Part shown: one piece after another, positions 11,562 to 24,352 of the stretch
How the letters are laid out: every line of letters starts with the position of its first letter
Numbering within the stretch: the first letter of the stretch is position 1
Source: Cladophialophora immunda
Taxonomy: Eukaryota > Ascomycota > Eurotiomycetes > Chaetothyriales > Herpotrichiellaceae
Reading direction: 5' to 3'
DNA length: 64,000 nt
Assembly: GCF_000835495.1 (NCBI RefSeq)
Contig: NW_015622546.1
Span: 3,962,955-4,026,954, forward strand
Translations under genes and position numbers: made by a program
The notes under the pieces: generated by a model
Database searches by the model: none
What the model saw: only the letters and a program-made list of their open reading frames with translations
What the model was told of the DNA's origin: nothing

Positions 11562-12706
11562 TCAGCCCGATATCAACACCCAAAGTAAGAAGAATATCTG
11601 GGATCGTTAGACGTCAAGCTGAGACAACCGGGGGGGATTGCTAACTCACCATGAGAACACCAAACATTTTAGCAACCAGCCATCTATTCCCTTGTACCCG
11701 GTTCCAATATTTCAGCAGCTCTCTCTGTGCGCCCTGGACGTTGTCCACCACATCCTCGGTGTTTGCATCTATCCGTTGCAACATCTCTCCCTGTTCAGAC
11801 ACCATCGTTGCAAGTTGGCCGAAAATGGAGCCCAGCTCGTTTATCGTCCTTTCGATGGCTTCGATGGCTTGTCCACGTTCCTGTATATACGTGTTGGTTG
11901 GTTGTGCTTCCTCCATTAGCAGCAGTTGATGGTCGGACTGAGGGGTATGCTTCATGAGAGTCGAAGTATTTGAAGGCTCAAGGGTCAAAAGATCGGTCGA
12001 AGAGGCCTGGGGAGTTTTTTGCCGACTACTTGAACCCTGGTAGAGCGGCGATTGTGACCTTGAGTCATCCAGATGGGGTTGTGATCTTGCCGACACCGAC
12101 GACACAAAGTTCTCGGTCCTCGATCTGGACGCCTGGATATTCTTGGTGCGCACTTCTAACACATCTTTAAAATTGACGGCGACATCCGTGACCTTGTTTT
12201 GCAACATTAACACCACGTTTTTGTTGTGCTGCCCTTCTTGGTCCGCCGATCGGGGTTGGGAAGCGGTTGGGTGTTGCGAGTGCGTGAGCTGTTGCAGGGC
12301 GGATATTTGTGCGTTAAGCCCAGCTAAGTCTTGTTTGATAACGTATGTCAGCTCCGCGATCTCGACAGGTCGATCGTCGAAGATAGCCTTTCTTTTGGCG
12401 ACTGTTCCTTGTCAGCAGCTTTGTTGCGCGCACCGAACACCGGGTTCTCGACGTACGCTGCGCAAGCCTCTCCAATTTGCCCATGGTGGCAGTAATCCCC
12501 CTCCCTATCTGGGCTGCATTGCGAGCGAATTCCGACCTCGAGCCTCTTGAGGTGCCATTTGCGGCTCCATTTGCTTCTTTTCTTTGCGAATCGCTGAGGA
12601 GGGACTGTCGTTGTGGCCCGCCCTTGGTTGCGGTTTGCCGCTTCTGTGCCTGCGCGAGGATTGTGCGGAACTCGTTCGTTCGGTCTTGAATGCTTGTGGA
12701 AACCAT
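11562..12706 (-). CDS. sed5: Syntaxin-5 / Sed5 Golgi Qa-SNARE, 345 aa
   Basis: Exons 12706-12457, 12401-11650 and 11597-11562; introns of 55 and 52 nt. The N-terminal peptide SIQDRTNEFRTILAQAQKRQ is the short motif that binds the SM protein Sly1. The Habc region follows (MGKLERLAQLAKRKAIFDDR, PVEIAELTYVIKQDL). The t-SNARE helix (IQERGQAIEAIERTINELGS, FGQLATMVSEQGEMLQRIDA) carries the zero-layer Gln in FGQLA. The last exon supplies only the end of the tail anchor (IFFLLWVLISG), so omitting it would truncate the membrane span. Sed5 drives ER-Golgi and intra-Golgi fusion. Length is normal for fungi. It is divergent from the long disordered-protein gene. Confidence 0.95.
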
Positions 12707-13784
12707 GGCGGTCTAAATTTCAGCACAGTGGCATTAAAAGAGTAAAAGTGGTGGAACTCGGTGTTCGCAATCGGAACAGTGCTGCAGTTATGAGGGAGTA
12801 AGTGGTAGTGGGCTCATGCTAGGTCCGTGGTCTATGAAATGAGTATCGTGGGAGATGTGCGGTAGTGGAAATGTTATTACATGTGGCTCGACGGTATTGC
12901 GTCCAGGCAAAAGACTCAAGTTAGTATGTACAAGCTCCGTGAAATGAAAGAAACGAAACTGAACTCCAGATCCTCGTTCGAGGCGCCGCAGCCGGAAATG
13001 TCCAGGTGTCTTTGCCGCCACAACGAGCCACCTGCCACAACAGCCTCATCACAGCCACAGGTCAGATCGTAATTGAAGAGGGTTTCGCGTTGCACCGAAA
13101 GCCAGGAAGCGGAGAACAATTTCACGAACGGGTGATGCATGATGCGGCAATGTATGAAACTTGCAAGCGGCGTCCAACTTGCTCTGTCAAACTCAACAGC
13201 CCATATCCCACCGTCCTCCATCATCACCAGAGACCATACACACCCTCTGTGTCTGCCGCATTCGATTTATCGAGATCTGGTCGCGAAAAAGTGTGGCGCA
13301 GCCGTTCTTGAGGTGACGCATGGTTGAACTCTCCTACTGTCTTCTCCAATCAAGTCCGCAGCCTCTTGTCCCGTTCGTAGGGCAGAGTGAGGAGAGCAAC
13401 GCAGCAGCCCTTCATTTCTTGCCCGCCATTCCTCCAGCATTGCGCGGCTGGCCTAATAGTCCGCTCACATCTCCTTCACATCCTCTTATTCGCATATGCT
13501 CTAGGTATCCTCGGTACTTCTTTGCCAATTGATCAGTTGCTCCAGCCTTTCTTCTACCCATCTTGCGCAATAATAGTCTTCCCACATCCGTCTGTCGCGT
13601 GCAACAAGCATCCCTTCGGACATAATAACGCCAGCTGCTCGACTGCTCCTGCATACTCGGAAAGAGTCGAAACATATGCCGTGGCGCATAGCCTGCGAAA
13701 TGTGTTACTTCGTACCTTGACAATCCGCAACTTCTTCTCCTGCTATACTTGGACAAGGCCAATCGACCCCCAGGTCCGCTACAG
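12707..13784. other. Divergent promoter between SED5 and the 2,417-aa protein gene
   Basis: About 1.1 kb with no supported gene. A CAG immediately before the ATG at 13785 could be the acceptor of a 5' leader intron. Confidence 0.45.
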
Positions 13785-16700
13785 ATGGCGACCTCCAACC
13801 CTTATGGTACTGGGAAATACAAGACCAATGTGGGAAGAGCGATCTCGAAGAAATGGAAAGATCTCCGCCAGGTGAATTATGAGGGCTCAGATTGGGGAGA
13901 GGATGAAGAATACGATGAGCCACAACCCGTGTCTGCGGACAATCCTCGACATCCTGCTTGGGGCACCCAGTCCAACGTCTATCCATCCAATCGAAGCTTT
14001 ACCAGCCCTTCCCCTTCTCGAGCCGACCAGAGACCGTCATTTGATCGCGGCGATGAAAGAAGACATCTCTCTTCCTCTATTGGCTTTGAATCGGCATACC
14101 CCACGACCCAGCGTTCGCCTTTCCCAGAGCCTCAACACGATGACGAATCGTCTGCTTCAAACTATGGGATGCAGGCTCCTCTTCGCCTTAATACCCAGGC
14201 ACAGGCTCCTATGCATCCAGGTGGCTTCCGACCAGGTTCAAGAGGCAGGCAATATCCGGCATATGAAGAAGTGCCTTTCTCGGCTCCAGGAAGCTTCCCA
14301 CAGCAAAACATCTCCGGCCTCGGGGGTCGCCCTCCTTTTGGTGACGTCTATCAGCGCCGAGAAAGTCCCATGAGGCCGGATAGCCGTTCTTCCAATGCAT
14401 CTCACCGACAATTTCCTCCGCGCAAAGCAAGCTTGAGTCAACAGTCGCCTCAGCCAGATCTCTTGCGACGCAGCGAGTCTCCCGTGCGTTCTTCATCCCC
14501 AGGACCTGGTAATAGCATTTCTATTGATGATCGTCCTCCACCAGTGTTCATTCGGCCATCAGATATCTACAAGCGTATGCCTGAGGAGATGGAGAAAGTA
14601 CGCAAGTCACAAGAGTCGTCCCGTCCAAGCGTCGATTCGGCCACGAACCCAGCTAGAGAAGGTTCTATTGGTGGTCGCTCGACTTCCTCAGATCCCAAGG
14701 AACCTACGGGCCCTATGCAGATGACAGCGGAGGATTCGGATTCTACTCGTCGCCTGAAACCTACCTTGGATACCGTGCCGGAGCGTAAGAGCGAGTACGG
14801 GTTCGACAACTTAATCAAGATACCAAGCGACGACAACCAACAACCGAAAGAGATAAAGACCGAGTCTGACGCCGTGGGGGTATCTAGACATGATACTACT
14901 GCATCATCGGTCTATACCGATCGTCCAGACCCCGTATCCGCCTCCCCCATCTCTCGTAATATTTCAATCACTGAAGGCATTCCTGAGACGGATCATCGCC
15001 TGCCAAATGCGAAGGAATCCTTTGGGCTACCCCTCGTCCACAGAACATCTGGGTTTGATGTGGATCTTGGTGCACTGGCAACGCCGGTGCCGGAACCTAC
15101 ACCTCAGATGTCGCAGTCATCAGGCAATGGATCACCGCCAGGGACCTCTTCAAATAACACTATTGACGATGCTGGCTCTGAATCGAAGAGGCAAGGTTTG
15201 CAGCACCAGCCTACTCTTGGCTATAGGTCAGTTGTCCAGCAGGCCTTCGATCAAAGCGAGAACCAGTCACCCTTTTCTCCCACCTCCACAGCAGGGACTG
15301 TTGGTCGTTCAAACAGCGCCTCAACGACAGACATTAGCCCTATAATGAGTCACAGGCATGATCCAACCCCGTCTACTTCCTCCATCCAGACCGTACAGGC
15401 CGCAATTCCTGAGGAGTCGGCGCATTCAGAGTCGCGACCAACATCAACCAATACGCTGAAGGCTGTTGAGATGCAGCCAGCTCAGGACGAAGTGCTTTCT
15501 CCGCCACCTCCAATTCGTCCTGGCTATCGACGGGACATTACTCCCCCAAGTCGAGATAATAGTCCTGCAAAGAAGCCTCGTGAGGTTGGACCTCGGGAAT
15601 TTCTACAACCACAGCATGGCTCCCTTGTGGATGACGAGACCAGACAATCTGTACCAGAAGAACCAGCTCGTGGCAGGGTGTTAGGTGATAAACCACTTCC
15701 TGCAGAACTCAAACAAGAAACGGGTCCTGCATCTACAGACCCAGCCCTGCCGAGGTCAGGTACTCCATCACTAACTGAAGTCCACGATCCTACAACCAGA
15801 TTAGAATCAAGTCCCGTGAGATCTGCTGTTACCATTGCAACGGCGCAGCCTCCGCCATCGAATGACGTCCAAGGGCGCCCATCACCCCAAATGCGACTAG
15901 AGAGCTTTCGTCCTGCAATTCCTGGGGGATGGCAATCATATGCCTCGTCTGCAGGCTCAGCCACTCCTGGCACAAGTACGCCTTTACAAAGTCAGAGGAA
16001 TATCCTATCACCTCAGCCCCCATTTTCTCAAAGTCGAGTCGATAGCACTGAGAGCATACCTACTGCCCGTGCTCCTGTAAATCTCACTTCTGATGGAGAT
16101 GGAGTCACCCAGAAGGCTTTCGCCGCAGCCGCTTCCGCTGGAAGTGCTCTTGCTGGGGCATTGGCTGGCCATCGACTGGCCGAACAAGCGCAAGCCTCTG
16201 GCGAATCATCATCAGAAGACAACGCAAATGAATGGGACGCGTCGAGTTCATCTAGTGGGGAGGAAGCACAGCCAGCAACATCTGACATGGGGCCAGAGAG
16301 TCAGAGAAATAAGCAAATGGCCGAGCCTGGACAAGAGAGCATAGGGAAAAGAACAAGTTCTGAGCCAGTGACCAAACCGGTCCGAAATCCATCTGTGTCG
16401 AGCTCAACGCCTTCATCAACCAACAATTCTGCCGAGGCTGGGAAGTCCCCTCAAGATGTTGACTACATACCGGCGCCTTTGCGCACTAGCCGACTTATCG
16501 ATACCTCGAGCCCTCGTCCACCGATCCCTAACGTCTCAATGCCGCAAGACACTCCCACCGAGAGTGACAATGAACGATTACAACAGGAAATTGTGAAGAG
16601 TTTAACTCCAAAATCTTCAAATTTGGACGGCCAAAATGCACAAGGAAGTAGTCCATCCGGCACGATTCCGCGAGGGACCATACATCAGAACGTCGATGAT

Positions 16701-19700
16701 CCTGAACCTGGACCCAAGACTTTAGCACCTCTACATGTGATCACACCACGACCAATAGAGCCTACCACCTTGACCAACGATGGAAATTTGAGCAATTTTG
16801 ATCAGCCACGGGCTGAATCCACGATGTTATCTTCACAAACTTCGACTGCGTTTCCTCGGGGAGCGACTATATCGCCAAGTGTCGACACAGATATGGCCGG
16901 TACTAGCCAAACAGAAGCTCCGGTCGAAGAGAGAATGGTTATGGGCGGTAAACCATTCCTCCAACAACGATTTTCCTGGGAGACAGGCAGCTCACAGCCG
17001 CCCTCTGCGTCAACGCCCAAGCAAATGAGCCCGCCTTCAGCAAGTTCTCCGGATACGATTACAGCCCAAGTCCCATTGGCATCTGGCTTAGTTGACAAAC
17101 CCCAAATGGACGTGGAGGTCGATCAGCCTATTGCTAGGCAAGCAACTCTGTCGTCACATGAGCCCATTCAAGTGGTGCAGCCCTCCAGAGTCCCTACGGC
17201 CGCTGGAGAGGTACCCCAATCTCCACGACAACACGACGAGCCACCGACTTTCCGTACAATTTTGAATCTTGGTACCCCAGCAGAACGCATCAAGGCGTTC
17301 AACGACAGTCGGCAATACTATGCCACGCCAGATGAACAGCTGGGAAATTGGCTGATGTCAATGAAGACGCCTGAAAACTCGGAGCTGTTTGCCACGAATG
17401 GTCGGCTCTCACTAGACAGGGCCGAGAGCATCAATATACACAAGCCATCGCCCCGACGAATGTTGACAGAATCAGCTGGACACATGCAGGAGGACGGAAA
17501 GAGGCTAATGGCGGCCGCTGGACGATTCGGTGGCAAAGCGGGAACTGCCGCCAAAGGTCTTTTTGCTAAAGGAAAAGAGAAGATGCGTCACGCGAGCTCT
17601 GGTGAAAAGGTAGTCCGTTGATCTCCCCCCTTTCCTTTGCCGCGCCTGTAATACATTTCATTACAACGAAGGGAATGTATGTGATGCTATGGCGGGAATT
17701 TATTTGTTCAGGGACCCCAGAACCTGGCTCGGACACCTTCACGGCGTTTCTCCTCTGGCACCTTCAAATAGTAATGAATGGAAAACCACATTTTTCAACA
17801 TGTCTGTCTCTCCTGAGCGAGCCCTTGGTTGACGTTTTGATTTTAGGGGACACTGGCCAGCCGACGAAAGTCTACCGGACCTCTTCCAGACGAGCCCGAA
17901 GACGTTGCATCTCCTTCCCAGCCACGAGATTCCACATCACTTGACGGTCCACCGCAAATTCCATTGAGCATCACGCCGGCCTCCCCCATTGATTGGTTCT
18001 CGAATCCCGAGCTTAAGAGGTCACGGACAAGCGATCTGGATCAGATTCGGCTGCCACAAACATCCACTTCACCCACGGTTCCAGAAAGTCAAGTTGGCAC
18101 ACGGTCACAGTTGCAGCACGCCAATGTGGTACCTGGCGGCGACGGCACCTCTTCCATTACTCCTGTCGGTCCTGTGCTTGCTCCTAGTCCCGCGATTTCG
18201 GCACTGGATAGCGAACAAGAGCATAACGAAGATGATGGACTGCCTAGCCGTTCAATCAGCCAGTTGACCCGACCTACCGATCAATCACCTATCGAATCCC
18301 CACACCAAGCTCTTGAACGAAGCAAGAGCCACAGAGAAGACTCTACAGTTCAACCGCAGGTCGCCACCACGGAGTCTCGTGGTTTGGACCCGAATGCTCT
18401 CGCCGCACCAAAGCCTTTCACGGAGCACCACGAAGGATCAGCATCTGAGGGGCACTCCAGTGATAGGAGCCTGCAAGTGCCACAGCTGCGACGACGATCT
18501 GTCATCTCAGATGTATCCAGTGCTAGTCCCAGTCCTGGCGCTGGCGCTGAACGGCAATATGCCAGAAGGAGTGTGTCTCTATCACCCGCCGACGAAGCAC
18601 CAATTGATCCGATAGCTGCTCCATATGGAGAACGGGTAACCCAGCCTGAAAAACCATCCCAACTCATGGCAGCTGAGGCGGCCATAAAACAACCATCCTT
18701 GGACACTGAGCAACGCCCAGTAGAACCTCCAGCGGCGGTTGCCCCTTCGACGGCAACGCAGGACGAGCTCCCCAATATGCAAGACTCGAAGCCACGTACT
18801 GGGGTGATAGAGCCAGATTCCGCAGGCGAACTACCAGACCAGCAGCCGGCTTCGCACCATGAGCAAGAACGCGAACAATATCTGCCTGGCCAACGTCGAC
18901 CCTTCTCATTTGCTGGCATTGAAGGTATTGGTGCAATCCACCAATCAGAGCAGATGCAGGAGCCGGATCTCAGCAGGATACCCTCCCAGCCACTCAGTCC
19001 CATAAGTCAGGGCCGAAGCAGCGCAGGACTCAGCAAAGAGATGTCACAAGTCAGCGTCGAAGAGATTACGGATCAGGCAAATGCACCAGGGCAAAGGCAT
19101 TCAAGGTCATATTCCAGACCTTTCGCTGTTGATCCGAACATCGGCAACCATCCGGCTTTGCGTGCAGCGGAGCCTGAGCAGCCACCACTGGATCGTGCTC
19201 AGATGTACTCTACTGAGAGTCCTTTACCTAGTGCCAGACGGCCTCAAGAAGAGCTTGATCGTCTGCGCCAGCAAAAAGAACAGCAACAGGTTGCCATCAT
19301 GCAACAACACCAGCCGTCGATGGAAGAGGAATATCGTATCCCTGGCCCGTACGTGCAGGAATATCGATCACCAAAACAAATCTCCGCGCCCAGGAACGGT
19401 CGAAGCAATGTTCAAGTACTCGCGAGCGGGAAGCCACTGCCCAGTGCGCTCCGATCTCAGCAATATCCCAGTCAGATTCCTCCCCAGCCTCATCCCGGAC
19501 CGGCCTCAAACGTCTCAGTGGAAGGACCAAATCGCCGGAGTTACCAGGAGCAGCCTTCTTACAAACCTGGCCCTGCTGCTCACATTGAATATGATACTAA
19601 GTCTGGAAACATCCCGACCCATCCTGCTGCTCAGTCTTTGCAGCATCATCGTCAGTCAATGAATGCATCCCCCGCTCCAGCTGTGCAACCAGAATCTTCA

Positions 19701-21275
19701 CAACCAGCATTCCCTGGCCCACAAACAGAGCGAAAGAAGAGTATGCTTGGAAAGCTCTTCGGTGTCGGCTCCCAGTCGCGTTCGAGGCTCCACAAACAAG
19801 GGAGAGTCGGGAGTCCAATCGACAATACAGAAATAATACACAAGGAGAAGCGTGGTAGCTTCCTGCGCCGGAATGACAGTATGTCATCAGAACATAGCGG
19901 CCAACACGGCCGCCAGGACCACCTCGGACAACTTCCATCGTCGAATATTCAGTCCCACTCTGCAAGGCGGCAGTCTAAGGATGTCCTGCGAGCTCCTACA
20001 CCAGAAACCGGGGAGAGGGTTCCAGAGGGTAAGAAGAAGAGGTTCTCAGGATTTGGAGGCAACCTATTCAAGAGCAGCAGCAACAACACACGGGCCGCAA
20101 CGGCACCCACTCCTCCTTCACGGACGACCCAAGGGCAGCCCATAACTACCCAACGTGTTATTTCCCCCGACCCCTACTCCGCGCAGAGCCAGCGGGTTAT
20201 GTCTCCAGATCCATATTCTGCACAGACTCCTTATGGCCAGTATCCCGCTGGACCCGGGGGCTACTTCCACCAAGGGCCCGGACAGTCACAATACCCTCAG
20301 TCTACATACCCATTGGTTCCATCTCAATCTCAACCATCTCAGTATCCAAAGGCGCCCTCTCCATATCAACACCAGTCTGAACCCACCAGATATCCATACC
20401 CGGGACAAATTGCTCAGTCGCCTCCGCCAGGTCAGCAGCAAGCAGTGGGATCATATCCATCCACTGCGTATCCCTACATGAATCCAAACCAAAGTCGGCC
20501 CTCCGATCTTCGCATTGATACAAGTAGCGGAAACCGTAACCAATATTACGCCCCTGCTACTGCCCCAGCACAAGGCTATTCGCGTCCGTTGTCATTCGCT
20601 TCGGCTCCGTATAATCCAAATCCAAGCCCTGGGATGACAAACACGGCCGGACCAACCTCTGCTTCTCCTGGACAGCCTACAGGTTCAACTCAACAGGAAG
20701 CTCGTACCCATGTCATCGACCTCCACAAACGATCACGCTCACCGCGACTTGGACGTCCGGCCTCTGATGACCTAGACTCCAACCAAGAACGAGGCACTCC
20801 GAACATTGGCGTTAACAACATGCTGGGTACATTCAGTTCCAAGAAGATCAGCCCTGTGGGTGGCATCGCGCGCCCGGACGATGATCAAGAACGGCCCTTT
20901 GCAATCACGGTGCCGGGGCTCGAAGACGAAGGAAACGAGCGGCGCAAGAAGCAGCTCCTGCGGGAGCGGATTGAGGGTGGAACAGCAAGGAGTGAGACGC
21001 CTGTCAGTGTCGAATCCGGCAGCCATGCTGAGCATATGAACACCAGCACAGGCCAGGGGCTAGAACGCAATGTTTCCGTTCTAGAGGGATCCCATGTTCC
21101 CACATCCCCACGAGAAGCCCGTCGTTCCAGTGCGAGAGACAAGAACACGCCCGGCATAATTGCAGAATTACCAGGATCAAAAGCAGAGGGGTATGAATCG
21201 GAAGAAGAGATCCCAATGAGTGCCACGGCGTACCCGGGACAGGAATGGATGCCGGTTTTTGTGGGCGACGATTGA
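13785..21275 (+). CDS. Very large intrinsically disordered protein, about 2,417 aa
   Basis: Exons 13785-17609 and 17847-21275 (237-nt intron, GTAGTC..TTTTAG). The start MATSNPYGTGKYKTNVGRAI is followed by an acidic WGEDEEYDE patch; this opening and the segment PVFIRPSDIYKRMPEEMEK resemble uncharacterised Pezizomycotina proteins I have seen, but I know no name. Almost everything else is Ser/Pro/Gln/Thr-rich and predicted unstructured. Small ordered islands: a Gly/Ala-basic stretch just before the intron (FGGKAGTAAKGLFAKGKEKM), KKSMLGKLFGVGSQSRSR, KKKRFSGFGGNLFKSSS, two copies of an SPDPYSAQ repeat, a Tyr/Pro/Gln region, and the end EEIPMSATAYPGQEWMPVF. The second exon has no suitable early ATG, which supports one joined gene rather than two. 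Function unknown; a scaffold is a guess. Confidence 0.7.
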
Positions 21276-22347
21276 TCTTGAAGCCCGAGAGAGTTTTAAT
21301 GTCTTAAGCTACCATGGCACAGCAATTATGCAGAGCAGAAAACTGATGCCTTCATAGAAGTTGTTCAAGTGTGTTATTGGACGGCCGGAATGTCGGACTA
21401 TGGACGGGCGAAAAGCCGTGATGGATTTTGGACTATGGTCTTTCATCTTGTCCGGTGTACATAATTTCTACCCTATATTTGCGTTTTGGTGATTGAGCGG
21501 TTAGCAAGCAAGCGGCCTCTTGTGGTGTTTTAACAACTGAGTCGAACTTTTCTTCAAAGGCTTCAACGAAGATAATTATCCCTTTTACGGCCTGGCAATG
21601 TTCTGTGAGAGGTTGGATCCATGTAAGCGAGCAAGTGGCACGCGGGAATGGAACTCAACGAACAAATGGATGACTCTAATGTGGTATGGCAATTCAATGA
21701 GGGTGGGTATATCCCCAACAGCTAAGGCAAAAAAACATGCCACTCTTTCCTTTCAGTCGACTATGGTTTCCAGCATCTTCCGGACTATTGGTTTGCGTCC
21801 AAATATACTCGTATGCCGGCGAGGCTGAGCATGAGGAGAGGAGACCAGCCAATTGATGGGTTTCTCTCCTTCAACTTCCTCCGCCTTTCGGATCCGACGT
21901 GCAAACACTCAGGACATCCTGTGAAATTTGTGTGAGCTCCTGACTCTCCGCTTTCCTGGCCTTAGCCTGGTCCATATCCTCTCGGTCGGACGGGGAACAG
22001 GAATGAAGGCAACAGCGGCCCCAGACCTCCATCTTGATATGATAGCGAATGACGTCAATTTCAGGACCGGCACGGACGGTGGCCGGACACGGTTTTCGTT
22101 CGTTTCCCTTGTAAGACGATAGTGAGTGGCGGAAGCGTGGTTAATGGCTTCTTGAACCCCGGGCATGATATATATATGGTCGGAAACGCCGATAAGGACT
22201 CGAGATCAAATGTCTCCCTCTCGGGTGGAGATGCTCGAGAGCAGGTGGCCTTCCATATCGTCCCGGCTCAAGCATCAGGATTTGATCTCTGACACGGGCC
22301 CATGGCTCAATGCTTTCGTGGCCTTCACATCGTTCCTCTACGGCGAC
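21276..22347. other. Intergenic 3' of the 2,417-aa protein gene
   Basis: No gene I can support alone. An open minus-strand stretch near 21890-22130 could be a second exon of the candidate gene at 22348-22722, but no acceptor joins it convincingly. Confidence 0.4.
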
Positions 22348-22722
22348 TTACAATTCAGTCATCGTAGCAGGCGAAGGAGACTCTCTGGTGAACCGCACGT
22401 GCAGGGAACGGTCGACAATGGTGCCCAAAGACTTTCTGAAGAGGCTGATGAAGCGGGTGCGGAATGCTGAAGTGTCCAGAAGGGGAAGCATCTTCCCCCA
22501 GTCCAGGTTGTGGCAGGCGAGCGAACATGCACCGACTTCCACCACCTCCCGTTCTGACATGGCCATTTTGGGTGCCCTCGTGGTGTCACATCTCTGCGTG
22601 GCCGGGTCGATACATATAGCGCAAGGTTCATCCTTCAGGATCTCTTCGCTGATATAGGCACATATGGCAACCCCCAACGCACAGGCCGCGACAGCGACCA
22701 GACGAAGGACCAAGTTGAGCAT
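22348..22722 (-). CDS. Putative small membrane or secreted protein (first exon, weak candidate)
   Basis: An ATG-initiated frame beginning MLNLVLRLVAVAACALGVAI, a hydrophobic signal or anchor, followed by CAICIDPATQRC and later CSLAC, so some cysteines are paired. A TATA-like element lies about 100 bp upstream (22821-22826). The frame ends at a stop inside a good donor (GAATT then GTAAGT at 22351-22346), so the true gene probably continues in another exon that I could not place. No family is recognised. It may instead be a chance frame. Confidence 0.35.
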   Translation of the reverse strand: MLNLVLRLVAVAACALGVAICAYISEEILKDEPCAICIDPATQRCDTTRAPKMAMSEREVVEVGACSLACHNLDWGKMLPLLDTSAFRTRFISLFRKSLGTIVDRSLHVRFTRESPSPATMTEL

Positions 22723-24352
22723 CGTTTTGTATAACAACAAGCTGTGTGCTGGAGCCAACGACCAGAAGGCAATCGTTGAAGAGGGTTTCCGGAACCCTTG
22801 TCAGCGCACATCCTCTGGTTCTTATATTCACGAGGTATATCCTTCCGGCTCAACATTTTCCCCCTGCAGGATATAGCGTACTTTGTCTATGCGCAGCCTC
22901 GTCAACCAATCGCAACGATCGCACGGTAATATGGTCTGCCATGTAAAGCATATATCGACTGGGCTGGGCTGGCGGAGGGTCGATCATCAAGAGACGATCA
23001 TCTGATTGACGAGGGGCTGGTGCTAGTCGATATAAGGTTCGGTGGCTGGCGAAACTTACATCCAACTAGATGTACTCCGTAGTCAGAAGATATATCTCGA
23101 GCCTCGCTGGGGTCCGTGAATATGGGCAGTGGTGGTGGTAAAGGAGGGTCCAAGCGTCGCGTCAGATGAGAAAATACAAGCGGATTGTGGACGAGCTTCG
23201 GATTTGAGCTTTTCTCACCGAAAGTGTCCCAGTGGGTTGACCCCTCGACATACCACTGTTTATAGGAATGTTCACACTTGTCCCGAGTCAATATTTGAAC
23301 CATTATCATTATCAGCCTCGAAACCTGCATGATCAAGATCCTCGGAAACCGCAGCCCGACGTTTCATCCACGCACTGACAACCACGATACCAGCAGACCT
23401 CCAGGAAGGTGACCTGTTTGAGCGGAACAACGCAAGGGTCAGCAGCAACGCCTGGTCAGCTGAACACATGTGGTTGACGGTGTTCCAGGGTTGAGTCACG
23501 TCTTTCCAAACTTTTTTCGCAATTATTGCTAGCCAGTTTTCAAATGCCACATGAGCCCGGCAAGTTGGACCGTGCCCAAGCAAAAGCACGAGCATTTAGT
23601 GCAACCCAGTCAGAGAAGATCAAGAACCCGAAAGAGAGAAAGTTTGGGTCGAGTATCCATTTCAGCAGGCCTGTGTCGTACAACATCAGAAAGGCGTAAC
23701 GAAGTATCGATAGGCAAAGTCTGGAATGGGCTTGAACATTTGTTGATTAGAGCAAATGTGTCAAGTCACATAAGAGACCAACCGAACCGAACCGCAAATG
23801 GTATAATTCTGGCTCGTGCTGTCACAAACAACTCCTTCAACGGAATGTGGGTGTGTTCTGTGCTATCGTCGCTTGGTAAGTAAGTGATAATTTCATAGTG
23901 AAATAAATTTGTATGAAGCTCACCTCAACGATAGGCACAGCGAATATCTGACGTGCAGGATTCATCCTTGGATAGATGTTCCCTTGGGTGGCAGCACAAC
24001 GGTTCCGATGATTATAGCCGCGAACTGAATAAGCCGCTGTATGGAATAACTACCTCAGCATATTCCGGCTGGAGTGGAAACCTCCCATCGGCTCGACCAT
24101 GAAGCGCCTTCCAACATCGTCCCGTGCTCTCTCCGGCAGTGTCGATGGGTATCATGCAAATCCGCCTTTCGGGATAGAGTCTGCATTCTTGATGGAATGC
24201 CTTGTCGATCAAAATATTCGACGAGTAAAAGGCTATGAGGGAATGGGACACGCAGCGATGTTTTCTACCAGGCCATCTGCGGTAGGATCATATCCCGGTG
24301 AAAGTGCCGCGGCTGCCAACGAATACGGTCAGCCTGTTGTAGAAGCAGCATT
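22723..24352. other. Intergenic, about 1.6 kb, no supported gene
   Basis: Only short overlapping frames without motifs. Contains a TATA-like element at 22821-22826 and a TACTCCGTA 9-mer at 23073-23081. Confidence 0.5.
22821..22826 (-). promoter_or_regulatory. TATA-like element before the small candidate gene
   Basis: GAATATAAG on the minus strand about 100 bp from the ATG at 22722. Weak on its own. Confidence 0.3.

Noticed and set aside
17610..17846. Plus-strand frame inside the intron of the 2,417-aa gene
   Set aside because: Lies between a donor and acceptor that join two matching frames; no independent features.
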